Part shown: positions 1 to 6,083 of the stretch, in pieces
Position numbering within the stretch: the stretch's first letter is position 1
Layout: each line of letters starts with the position of its first letter
The notes under the pieces: model-generated
Told to the model about the DNA's origin: nothing
The model's input: the letters and a program-made list of their open reading frames with translations, nothing else
The model's database searches: none
Origin: CAYPXN01 sp964414715
Lineage (GTDB): Bacteria > UBA10199 > JADFYH01
Reading direction: 5' to 3'
Assembly (NCBI GenBank): GCA_964414715.1
Contig: CAYPXN010000069.1
Location: forward strand, 1-6,083
Length of the DNA: 6,083 nt
Position numbers and translations under genes: made by a program

Positions 1-2634
1 CTGCTCCCCACTTCTCAAGGAACTCTTCTCGATGAATTCCTCGAAGCAGAAAATACCAACATCGCCATGGGAGTGGGACAATCCCTCTTCGGATTCCTCT
101 CGGGAAATCGACTCCATCACCTCGAACAAAGTATGGACTTGGGTAGCAGAAGCATTTTGGAATCCAGACCTTCTTTTTTCCAAAAATCAGGTTCCGCAGA
201 ATTCATCCCTACTACTGAAATGCCTGTCATGAGAAGTGAACAGGACCTGGGCAGTCTCAGCCGATTGGCTGCAAGTGCCACACGACAAACCCCTGAGGAG
301 TGTCTGCAGAAAATCCAGGAAATTGTTCTTACTTGGTTCCAACGAGGAATCAATGAAGCACACAGCAAAGTGGAAGGAGGGCAGGCTCCCAAGCTTCCCA
401 TTTTTAATGTGCTACGTGATGCCCGATTTCTGGGCCTGCTACCTGATGATATTCGCATTCGACTTCAAACCGCTCTCGATCTTCTTACCCGTGCCAACTT
501 GGGTGCATCGATAGTTCGAGCTGATCCCCGAAATCCCCGACAAATTTATTTCATGTCTGGTTCGGCGGATGCCAACATTCAAATGGCCAACACGCTTTTT
601 CGTCAACTCGCCCAAACGGCAGAAGAACCCATTGAAACCTGGAGAATGGAAAGTAGCGAAGTCATCAGACGTTTGGGAGACATTGCAATCTATTTTAAAA
701 ACTTGGTGGAAAGTACCGAAAAAGAACGCGATGAGGACTTTCTCACTGGGGTATCCAATCGACGTGCCCTGGAACGTCTGACTCCCAAAATCGAAGCCGC
801 TCTGGAACGACATGGGCGAGCCTACGAAGATGTGTCAGGAGAATATTGGATCATGATGCTCGACGGAGATCATTTTGGAAAAATTAATCAGCAATATGGA
901 GAAGCCAACGGAGACCGTGTCATTATTCATTTGGCACATATCGCCAGAGAATCCGTCCGGGAACTTCTCGGAGACAGTGTCTTTAGGTTGGGAGGGGAAG
1001 AATTCGTCATTCTTTTGAAGAATCCTGGTTTGATTGGCGTTGCTCAAGTCGCCCAAAGAATAAAACAGAAACTCAAAACAACCCCTGTCCTCATGCAACT
1101 TAATGAAGAACAAAGAGCTGCCGGACTTTCTGAAGAAGTTCATATTACAGTCAGCATGGGTGCCTCTCCTCTCGTCTTAATACAAGATCCCCAGGGTCTA
1201 AAAACCCGTCATGGCGCATTTAAAATGGCAATGGAAAATGCAGATCTCGCCGTTTACCAAGCCAAAGAAAGAGGCCGCAATCAGTTGGTGGTCACCGGAA
1301 AAAGGACAGATGAATATCTGGACGAAGGAACCTTAAGCAATCTGCTCCCCAGCATGCCTTCTTCTTCTGAAAGTTTTCAGGAAACACTGGGGCGACCAGA
1401 ACACATTGAAATTTCCCCTGACGTAAGAGCAGCTCGTGCCCAGGCCCTCAGCTCCAACCCTCCCGGACCGGAATCTCTTCCTCCTCCCTCACTTGCGAAA
1501 GGAGAGGCGGGTTTGTTAAGCACTTTGGGAACCCTGGCAGCACAAGAAACTCCCCAGAGTCATCCCGAGGTACTCACTCAAATCCAAGACATTGTGTTGG
1601 GATGGTTTCATACAGAAATGGCAGAAGCTCATCGTCAGGTGGCCCAAGGAAATATTCCACAACTGGCACTTTTTAAAGTTCTACGGGATGGACGCTTCCT
1701 CGATTTGCTCCCCGCTCAAATCAGAACTTCCTTGCAACAAGCTTTGGATTGTATCGACCATAGCTCTCTCACAAGCAGACCACCTTCTACTGTTATAGAA
1801 CGGGAAAACCATATTTATTTCATGCCGGGCTCTGCTGAAAAAAATATGGAAGTGGCACTCGCTCACCTGAGAGAATTTAGCCAACTCATGACACTTCCTG
1901 TAGAAAGGTGGCCCCAAGACCTAGCCCAGTTTGCCCGTCATCTGGCAGGACTTGCCTATTATTTTAAGGCCCGTTTTGAAACCAGCCAAAAAGAAAGAGA
2001 TCGTGATTTTCTGACAGGCCTTAATAACAATCGTTATCTAGATCGTCTTACTCCCAAAATAGAAGCGACTCTGGCAAGCAATGATCCCCTGCGAACCCGC
2101 GAAGGTCACTTGGGATCTTATTGGGTTTTAGTAGTTGATGGAGACAATTTTAAAAATGTAAACGACACTTACGGACATCAAAACGGGGATCGTGTTTTGA
2201 AAAATTACGCCCGAATTATTCGTGAATCGATCCGGGAATTAAACGGCGACTACGCCTTCCGAATTGTGGGCAAAAAATTCCTCATTCTTTTGAGAAGCCC
2301 CAGCATCGCGGGGGTAGCCCGTGTCGCGCGAGAAATTCAATCTCAACTCAAATCCAACCCTGTTTTAATGGAACTCAGTGACGAGCAAAGAGCAGCAGGA
2401 ATTGACGCAGAAATTTCCCCCACCGTCAGTATGGGAGCTGCTCCTTTAATGATTATCACGGGCGACTCTGGCCTCACCCACGAAGGAAGTTTCAGAGCTG
2501 CATGGGAGCGGGCAGAAATAGCACTCGAACGCGTAAAAAATACTGGCAAAAACCGCCTTATGATTGCCGGGAGAAGAAGTGGTCAATATCTCGACCAGGA
2601 AGAAATTGCGGAGCTGGTTTCCCGAATTCCCTAA
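1..2634 (+). CDS. Tandem double-GGDEF protein (one intact and one degenerate diguanylate cyclase domain), open at the 5' edge
   Basis: Probable c-di-GMP signalling protein; active GGDEF domains condense two GTP into c-di-GMP. Residues are numbered from the first ATG (base 67), giving 855 aa, but the frame has no stop back to base 1 and ATG 67 has no ribosome site, so the true start may be upstream. Order: Ser-rich leader (1-55); copy 1 N-terminal helical module (about 61-215) and GGDEF domain (about 218-415); proline/serine-rich linker (429-482); copy 2 module (about 483-638) and GGDEF domain (about 641-840). Copy 1 has the metal Asp D266, guanine contacts N274 and D283, and GGEEF at 309-313. 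Copy 2 has D691, N699 and D708, but its loop is VGKKF (734-738). Neither copy has an RxxD inhibitory site five residues before the loop. No membrane segment is seen, so it is probably cytoplasmic. GGDEF assignment is firm; activity is inference. Confidence 0.9.
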   Translation: MLPTSQGTLLDEFLEAENTNIAMGVGQSLFGFLSGNRLHHLEQSMDLGSRSILESRPSFFQKSGSAEFIPTTEMPVMRSEQDLGSLSRLAASATRQTPEECLQKIQEIVLTWFQRGINEAHSKVEGGQAPKLPIFNVLRDARFLGLLPDDIRIRLQTALDLLTRANLGASIVRADPRNPRQIYFMSGSADANIQMANTLFRQLAQTAEEPIETWRMESSEVIRRLGDIAIYFKNLVESTEKERDEDFLTGVSNRRALERLTPKIEAALERHGRAYEDVSGEYWIMMLDGDHFGKINQQYGEANGDRVIIHLAHIARESVRELLGDSVFRLGGEEFVILLKNPGLIGVAQVAQRIKQKLKTTPVLMQLNEEQRAAGLSEEVHITVSMGASPLVLIQDPQGLKTRHGAFKMAMENADLAVYQAKERGRNQLVVTGKRTDEYLDEGTLSNLLPSMPSSSESFQETLGRPEHIEISPDVRAARAQALSSNPPGPESLPPPSLAKGEAGLLSTLGTLAAQETPQSHPEVLTQIQDIVLGWFHTEMAEAHRQVAQGNIPQLALFKVLRDGRFLDLLPAQIRTSLQQALDCIDHSSLTSRPPSTVIERENHIYFMPGSAEKNMEVALAHLREFSQLMTLPVERWPQDLAQFARHLAGLAYYFKARFETSQKERDRDFLTGLNNNRYLDRLTPKIEATLASNDPLRTREGHLGSYWVLVVDGDNFKNVNDTYGHQNGDRVLKNYARIIRESIRELNGDYAFRIVGKKFLILLRSPSIAGVARVAREIQSQLKSNPVLMELSDEQRAAGIDAEISPTVSMGAAPLMIITGDSGLTHEGSFRAAWERAEIALERVKNTGKNRLMIAGRRSGQYLDQEEIAELVSRIP
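247..1350 (+). repeat. Internal protein repeat, copy 1 (N-terminal module plus GGEEF domain)
   Basis: First copy of a roughly 370-residue unit (residues 61-428 from ATG 67). It matches copy 2 collinearly along its length. Shared blocks include a helix with IQ(E/D)IVL.WF, the VLRD.RFL.LLP block, IYFM.GSA, a YFK helix, KERD.DFLTG, RLTPKIEA and DEQ/EEQRAAG followed by TVSMGA. In the 28-residue block starting at K219, 21 positions are identical to copy 2. The catalytic GGEEF lies at bases 991-1005. The nucleotide loop is slightly atypical: DGDHFGKINQQYGEANGD has Gly where most GGDEF domains have Lys after the Phe, and Gln/Glu in place of the usual Asp and His. Confidence 0.9.
1513..2631 (+). repeat. 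Internal protein repeat, copy 2 (N-terminal module plus degenerate GGDEF domain)
   Basis: Second copy (residues 483-855), ending at the protein's C-terminus. The nucleotide-binding loop DGDNFKNVNDTYGHQNGD is closer to the family consensus than that of copy 1, with the Lys, Asp and His restored. The signature loop, however, reads VGKKF (bases 2266-2280), replacing the second metal ligand and its neighbouring acid with lysines. The late motif is also eroded: ALERVKNTGKNR stands where copy 1 has AVYQAKERGRN. The domain is predicted to be catalytically dead but possibly able to bind a guanine nucleotide. The copies have diverged enough at DNA level that the duplication is old. Confidence 0.9.
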
Positions 2635-2804
2635 CAATCTTCTTCCGAATAGGGACAGTGTTTGCATCCGCTTTCACAGCAATAACCCCGACGGAACAAA
2701 TAATCCGTGGTAAACACCACACGACCTTGTTCATCCAGATAATAATCTTTACCTTCTACCAATTTATTTTCATCCATCGTTTGATCCGTTTTTTTCGTAG
2801 TCAT
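2631..2804 (-). CDS. DUF5522-family small cysteine-rich protein (57 aa)
   Basis: Complete minus-strand reading frame of 57 codons, ATG at 2804-2802 and TAG at 2633-2631, with an in-frame stop at 2822-2820 just upstream, so this is the first possible ATG. The N-terminus (1-18) is polar. It is followed by YYLDEQGRVVFTTDYLFRRG (residues 21-40) and then YCCESGCKHCPYSEEDC. This order, a tyrosine/VFT block followed by RGxCCxSGCxHCPY, is the hallmark of the DUF5522 family as I know it. Its function is unknown; cysteines 42, 43, 47 and 50 look suited to bind a metal or Fe-S cluster (inference). Its stop codon overlaps that of the upstream GGDEF gene tail to tail. An extended -10 promoter lies about 47 bases upstream, but no good Shine-Dalgarno is seen. 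Confidence 0.85.
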   Translation of the reverse strand: MTTKKTDQTMDENKLVEGKDYYLDEQGRVVFTTDYLFRRGYCCESGCKHCPYSEEDC

Positions 2805-2903
2805 CCAAAAAGGACTTCTCTATATTATGATCTCAAATGTATCCATGGAAATTATAGCATTTCAACTCACAAACTATTCATTGAAAGTTAAAACACTCTA
2901 TTT
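2805..2903. other. Divergent intergenic region between the DUF5522 gene and the SanA-like gene
   Basis: This AT-rich 99-base gap is the only true intergenic spacer in the window and must carry promoters for both directions. The minus-strand extended -10 is clear. For the plus-strand gene no good -35/-10 pair was found; TATATTATGAT near 2821-2831 is the best -10-like run. An inverted repeat TTTCAA (2860-2865) and TTGAAA (2881-2886), 15 bases apart, could be a regulator site but is short enough to be chance in AT-rich DNA. Confidence 0.5.
2851..2859 (-). promoter_or_regulatory. Extended -10 promoter element for the DUF5522 gene
   Basis: On the minus strand the sequence reads TGC-TATAAT, a perfect -10 hexamer (2856-2851) preceded by the TGn extension (2859-2857). 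Transcription would start near base 2844, leaving a leader of about 40 bases before the ATG at 2804. No convincing -35 hexamer sits 16-18 bases further upstream, which fits an extended -10 promoter. Assignment is by consensus only. Confidence 0.5.
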
Positions 2904-3491
2904 ATGTATCGAATCATGATTATTTTGACTTTTTCACTGATTGTATTCCTTCTTCCCTGGGTTTATCTCCACTCCAAATATGACAGGGGAGTCCTTCATT
3001 CTTTATCCAAAAGCTCTGATCTCAAACTCCCCGAGCTTGCCCTCGTATTGGGCGCAGGTTTGAATGGCAAAGGTGAAGCTTCAAAGGTTTTAAGGGATCG
3101 CCTCCAGCAAGCCAAAGATTTGTATCAATCCGGAAAAATCAAAATTATTCTCTTAAGCGGAAAAAAAATCCCCTACTACGATGAAGTTGCCGCCATGAAA
3201 GATTGGCTTCTGGATAATGGAGTCCCTGAAAAAGCATTATGGTTCGACGACAAAGGTTTTCGAACCTTCGACAGCTGTCAAAATGCAAAAGCCTCTTTCA
3301 AAATCGACCAAGCCATTATCGTCACCCAAAATTTTCATTTATATCGGGCTCTTTATCTTTGCGACAAGGCAGGCATTCAGGCAACAGGATTGGCCGCCGA
3401 CATTGGCCCTTACAGCCTGAAAACCAAAATCAAATGGAATGTGAGAGAAATGTTTGCGGCTTGGCGCGCCCTCTGGGATACTTCTCATTAA
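2904..3491 (+). CDS. SanA/YdcF-like DUF218 family membrane-anchored protein
   Basis: 195-residue protein of the DUF218 (YdcF/SanA) family. One hydrophobic segment (residues 5-22) precedes charged YLHSKYDRG, so it is probably a signal anchor with the domain outside the inner membrane. Family landmarks in order: LALVLGAGL (45-53), LRDRLQQAKDLYQSGK (63-78), ILLSG (82-86), DEVAAMKDWLLDNGVP (93-108), GFRTFDS (118-124), IIVTQNFHLYRALYL (138-152) and a C-terminal REMFAAWRAL (181-190). The last part resembles the E. coli SanA ending, so SanA is the closest subgroup. SanA affects envelope barrier function and vancomycin sensitivity in enterics; its biochemistry is unclear. ATG 2904 is the first Met after an in-frame TAA at 2889, with no Shine-Dalgarno. 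It is probably co-transcribed with the next gene, which starts one base after its stop. Confidence 0.88.
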   Translation: MYRIMIILTFSLIVFLLPWVYLHSKYDRGVLHSLSKSSDLKLPELALVLGAGLNGKGEASKVLRDRLQQAKDLYQSGKIKIILLSGKKIPYYDEVAAMKDWLLDNGVPEKALWFDDKGFRTFDSCQNAKASFKIDQAIIVTQNFHLYRALYLCDKAGIQATGLAADIGPYSLKTKIKWNVREMFAAWRALWDTSH

Positions 3492-3492
3492 G

Positions 3493-4488
3493 ATGTCCAA
3501 ACTTTCCCCAAAAGACTGGTTAAAACTTTTAGCGCTCTACGGATTTTTAACCGCATTGTTAGTGGGCATTTATTTTTTCTTCGGGGCACTCAAATCTCTT
3601 TTTCTGAGTATTCCGGGGCTTCAGAATTTTTTCAATCAGGGCATTAAATCCATCGTACAAGCTTTAGCTCCTTACATTCCCTCAAATATCCATCTCTATT
3701 TTTGGGCCTTGGTGATTTTGGGAATGCTCTACTTTCTCTTGGAAGATTTCTTCAAACTTCTTCGTGGAAAAAAAGATGAAATCCGTGAACAAGAACTCTC
3801 TTCGGGGGAACAAGTCGTCAAAAACCTTGCCCGGGAATACCAACAAAATAAGCCTCAAACCTTGGGAGAAAAAAACGAGAGACAATTACGCTACTTCCCC
3901 ATTATTCATTATTGGATAGTCGGCATTCTTCTCTTGGGCCTCTGTTCTGTCTGGGGAATGGCAATCGTCTACCCCAAAGAAATGACCGGCCTTCTACCGA
4001 TCAGCCTCCTCTTATCCGGAATAAGTATTTACATTTTGTTTTTGGCACGGAGCGCAACGAGAAAAATATATTTCGATGCCCAACATGTCTGGATGGGAAA
4101 AAAACAAAACAAACTCTTCTGTGAAAATCACTTCGGCTCGGTTTATTACATGCATTTTTTGGTTCGCAGGTTTATGCATGTTGAAAAACACTACAATCTT
4201 CTTGTTTTTCGCAGAGGATTTTCTTTCCCCCCCTTACATTGGTTCATCGATCGTTTTTTTCCTGCGAGCAATTCACATCGGCAAATCATTTTTCTCAACG
4301 TCTGGAAAGATGAGGAGGGAGAACAGGTTCAAGCCAACGACTTGGCAAAAAGAATCCTGGAAGATGCTGAAAGAAACGGGGTTCAGATCAAACACTGGAC
4401 CCTTGAAGCTCAACTCTTTCTCATCTTCATTCTATTCGGATTATTTTTGGGAGGATGGATTTATCTGAAGCATCATCCGCTTTTCTAG
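3493..4488 (+). CDS. Unrecognised five-pass membrane protein with a C-terminal cytosolic-type domain
   Basis: 331 residues, no family recognised. Hydrophobic segments lie at about 11-32, 67-90, 139-159, 164-184 and 304-325. A charged stretch (91-133, KKDEIREQE onwards) separates segments 2 and 3. Between segments 4 and 5 is a soluble part of about 120 residues (185-303) with alternating hydrophobic strands such as KIYFDAQHVW, YNLLVFRR and RQIIFLNVW, then a helix (282-295). This strand-rich, single-helix pattern might be a membrane-proximal PH-like fold, but that is a guess. ATG 3493 is preferred over an in-frame TTG at 3454 because the latter would overlap the SanA-like gene by 38 bases; neither has a clear ribosome site. 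The one-base gap to the SanA-like gene indicates an operon and an envelope role. Its stop codon overlaps that of glpD. Confidence 0.8.
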   Translation: MSKLSPKDWLKLLALYGFLTALLVGIYFFFGALKSLFLSIPGLQNFFNQGIKSIVQALAPYIPSNIHLYFWALVILGMLYFLLEDFFKLLRGKKDEIREQELSSGEQVVKNLAREYQQNKPQTLGEKNERQLRYFPIIHYWIVGILLLGLCSVWGMAIVYPKEMTGLLPISLLLSGISIYILFLARSATRKIYFDAQHVWMGKKQNKLFCENHFGSVYYMHFLVRRFMHVEKHYNLLVFRRGFSFPPLHWFIDRFFPASNSHRQIIFLNVWKDEEGEQVQANDLAKRILEDAERNGVQIKHWTLEAQLFLIFILFGLFLGGWIYLKHHPLF

Positions 4489-6083
4489 GCGAGGTAATTC
4501 AAGGCTTCCCTTTTCTCTTTTTCTTGACGTGCTTTATCCCAGTGTAGTTCTGAACTCATGAGTTCAATGACTCGAGGAAGTGCCTCTTCAGCCGCTTTTT
4601 CGTCCAAGAAAGTAAGACGTGATCGGCGTGCCAAAAAATCTGTGGCTGTTTGGGCCATTTCATTTTGAACGGCATACAATACTTCTGCCTCCAAATAAGG
4701 ATGACCCATCGCCAACAAATTACTAAGCCCCTTCTTTGAAAGCTCCGCCACATCTCGTGCACGTCCTCCATAAGCCAGGGCCAGATGATGGGCCACCAAA
4801 TCTGAAAAACCAAACTCTTCAGCCAACTCTTTTCGAAGACTGGATTTGTAGCGTCTTCCTCCCACCAATTTCGTCGTTTCTGTTTTGGAAGGACCCGCCT
4901 TTAACTTTCCAATCTTCACCGCGTAATCCACCGTATCGAGCGCCATCTTTCGGTAAGTCGTCCATTTTCCACCCGTAATCGTGAGCAAACCCGAATCGGA
5001 TTTTTCCAACACATGATCTCTCGAAAGTTTTGCCGTATCCGATTTTTTGGGATTGGAAACCAGGGGTCGAAGTCCGGACCATGCCGCCAAAACATCGCTC
5101 CTATCCACAGGCATATCGAAATAAAGTTTAATATGGCGCAAAATATACTCGATGTCTTCTTCACTGGCTTTAGGATTCACTTCAATTTTTGCAGGATTAT
5201 CGGTGGTTCCTACCAAGGTATGATTTAACCAAGGCAATAAAAACAACACGCGTCCATCTTCTGTTTTAGGGATGAGCAATCCTGTGTCCGGCGGAGAAAA
5301 CTTTTTATCGAGCACAATATGAATTCCCGAACTCGCCTTGAGCATGGAAGGAATTTTAGGATCGTCCAATTTACGAATCGCATCCACAAAAGGACCCGTC
5401 GCATTGATCACAACCTGGGCATGAATGGAAAATTCCTCTCCTGAAAAAAGGTCCCGAACATGGGCACCACAAATTTTTCCGTCACCTTTCAACAACTCAA
5501 TCACTTCAACATGATTTGCCAACACCGCGCCCTGTTCAATAGCCGTCATCGCAATTGCAACATTCATGCGGGCATCGTCGAATTGTCCATCCGCATAAAT
5601 AACTCCCCCCTTGAGGTCTGTGGACTTGAGCATGGGAAAAAGTTCGAGGGCTTTTTTTGCATTTACTCCCTTGCTGGGAAAAAGATTCGCCTTACCTGCC
5701 AACCAGTCATACATTTTAAGGCCCACGCGATAGTAAGGTTTTTCAAAACGTTTATATAAAGGAGTCAATAAAGCCAAAGGTCTTGTAAGATGAGGGGCAT
5801 TTTTCAGAAGGACGGCTCTTTCCTTCAAGGCATCTTTCACCAAATGAAGTTGGCCTTTATCCAAGCCTTTTACCGCCTGCTCGAGGTAGCGAACACCTCC
5901 ATGAATTAGTTTGGTGGATTTACTCGAAGTGCCCGAGGCAAAATCATCGCGCTCCACAAGTGCCACTTTCAAGCCGCGCGTAGCCGCATCGAGAGCTACA
6001 CCCGCACCCGTGGCCCCACCCCCGATCACCAAAATATCAAAGCTGTTTTCTTTAAGTTGCCTTAAGGCCTCATCTCGTTGCAT
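4485..6083 (-). CDS. glpD: Glycerol-3-phosphate dehydrogenase, quinone-dependent (FAD)
   Basis: 532 residues, normal for bacterial GlpD. It oxidises sn-glycerol 3-phosphate to dihydroxyacetone phosphate at the inner membrane, passing electrons through FAD to quinone. Landmarks: FAD dinucleotide fold VIGGGATGAG (19-28) ending in E44; SGTSSKSTKLIHGGVRYL (50-67) with the phosphate-side R65-Y66; INATGPFVD (226-234); SGIHIVL (252-258) with H255; LLPWLNHTLVGTTD (282-295); WSGLRPL (335-341) with R339; and TGGKWTTYRKM (370-380) with K373. These match catalytic or substrate-binding positions described for E. coli GlpD. A C-terminal DAO_C helical domain spans about 400-525. No truncation or missing key residue is seen. 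The ATG is the last three bases of the window, so promoter and ribosome site lie outside, and no glpK or glpF is visible. Confidence 0.96.
   Translation of the reverse strand: MQRDEALRQLKENSFDILVIGGGATGAGVALDAATRGLKVALVERDDFASGTSSKSTKLIHGGVRYLEQAVKGLDKGQLHLVKDALKERAVLLKNAPHLTRPLALLTPLYKRFEKPYYRVGLKMYDWLAGKANLFPSKGVNAKKALELFPMLKSTDLKGGVIYADGQFDDARMNVAIAMTAIEQGAVLANHVEVIELLKGDGKICGAHVRDLFSGEEFSIHAQVVINATGPFVDAIRKLDDPKIPSMLKASSGIHIVLDKKFSPPDTGLLIPKTEDGRVLFLLPWLNHTLVGTTDNPAKIEVNPKASEEDIEYILRHIKLYFDMPVDRSDVLAAWSGLRPLVSNPKKSDTAKLSRDHVLEKSDSGLLTITGGKWTTYRKMALDTVDYAVKIGKLKAGPSKTETTKLVGGRRYKSSLRKELAEEFGFSDLVAHHLALAYGGRARDVAELSKKGLSNLLAMGHPYLEAEVLYAVQNEMAQTATDFLARRSRLTFLDEKAAEEALPRVIELMSSELHWDKARQEKEKREALNYLA

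Noticed and set aside
439..813. Minus-strand open frame of 124 codons
   Set aside because: Antisense to the well-supported copy 1 module and GGDEF region; no motif or start signal.
2628..2655. Inverted repeat TCCCTA / TAGGGA around the first convergent junction, considered as a terminator
   Set aside because: The stem is only six base pairs with a 16-base loop, and no T-run follows on either strand.
2502..2891. Plus-strand open frame of 129 codons across the end of the GGDEF gene and the following spacer
   Set aside because: It starts inside the GGDEF domain in another frame, its product has no recognisable pattern, and the spacer part is the antisense of the DUF5522 gene.
3454..3492. TTG start extending the membrane protein by 13 residues
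   Set aside because: It would overlap the SanA-like gene by 38 bases and add residues of no clear value; ATG 3493 directly follows the preceding stop.
3161..4257. Homopolymer runs (eight A at 3161, seven C at 4227, seven T near 4254) considered as phase-variation tracts
   Set aside because: They are short, lie within intact reading frames and fit ordinary Lys, Pro and Phe codons; nothing suggests switching.
4076..4468. Plus-strand open frame of 130 codons inside the membrane-protein gene
   Set aside because: It lies wholly within the longer 3493-4488 gene in another frame; the longer frame has coherent membrane segments and fits the operon spacing.

Overview
The window holds five protein-coding genes packed almost end to end. 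No RNA gene, mobile element, CRISPR array or origin is visible. Base composition looks moderate (about mid-40s percent G+C, judged by eye on a few lines). A quinone-linked glycerol-3-phosphate dehydrogenase, a SanA/YdcF-type envelope protein and a c-di-GMP-type protein together suggest a respiring free-living bacterium. A deltaproteobacteria-like or related Gram-negative lineage is possible, but nothing here fixes the taxonomy.

Layout. (1) Bases 1-2634, plus strand: a long protein made of two tandem copies of the same unit, an unrecognised helical N-terminal module followed by a GGDEF (diguanylate cyclase) domain. Copy 1 keeps a GGEEF active-site loop; in copy 2 it has become VGKKF. The reading frame is open at the left edge, so the true start may lie outside. 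(2) Bases 2631-2804, minus strand: a 57-residue cysteine-rich protein with the RGxCCxSGCxHCPY signature of the DUF5522 family, easily missed because of its size. (3) Bases 2805-2903: a 99-base divergent intergenic region with an extended -10 promoter for the small gene. (4) Bases 2904-3491 and 3493-4488, plus strand: a SanA/YdcF-like (DUF218) single-pass membrane protein, then, one base later, an unrecognised protein with five predicted membrane segments; they look like one operon. (5) Bases 4485-6083, minus strand: glycerol-3-phosphate dehydrogenase (GlpD), whose start codon is the last three bases of the window.

How the genes fit together. The SanA-like protein and the membrane protein probably form a small envelope-related unit. 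GlpD feeds electrons from glycerol 3-phosphate into the quinone pool. The tandem GGDEF protein probably makes or senses c-di-GMP. No shared pathway for the five genes can be argued from the sequence. Both convergent junctions (2631-2634 and 4485-4488) overlap through their stop codons and leave no room for a terminator. The most unusual item is the duplicated GGDEF protein with asymmetric loss of active-site residues and a duplicated N-terminal module I do not recognise.
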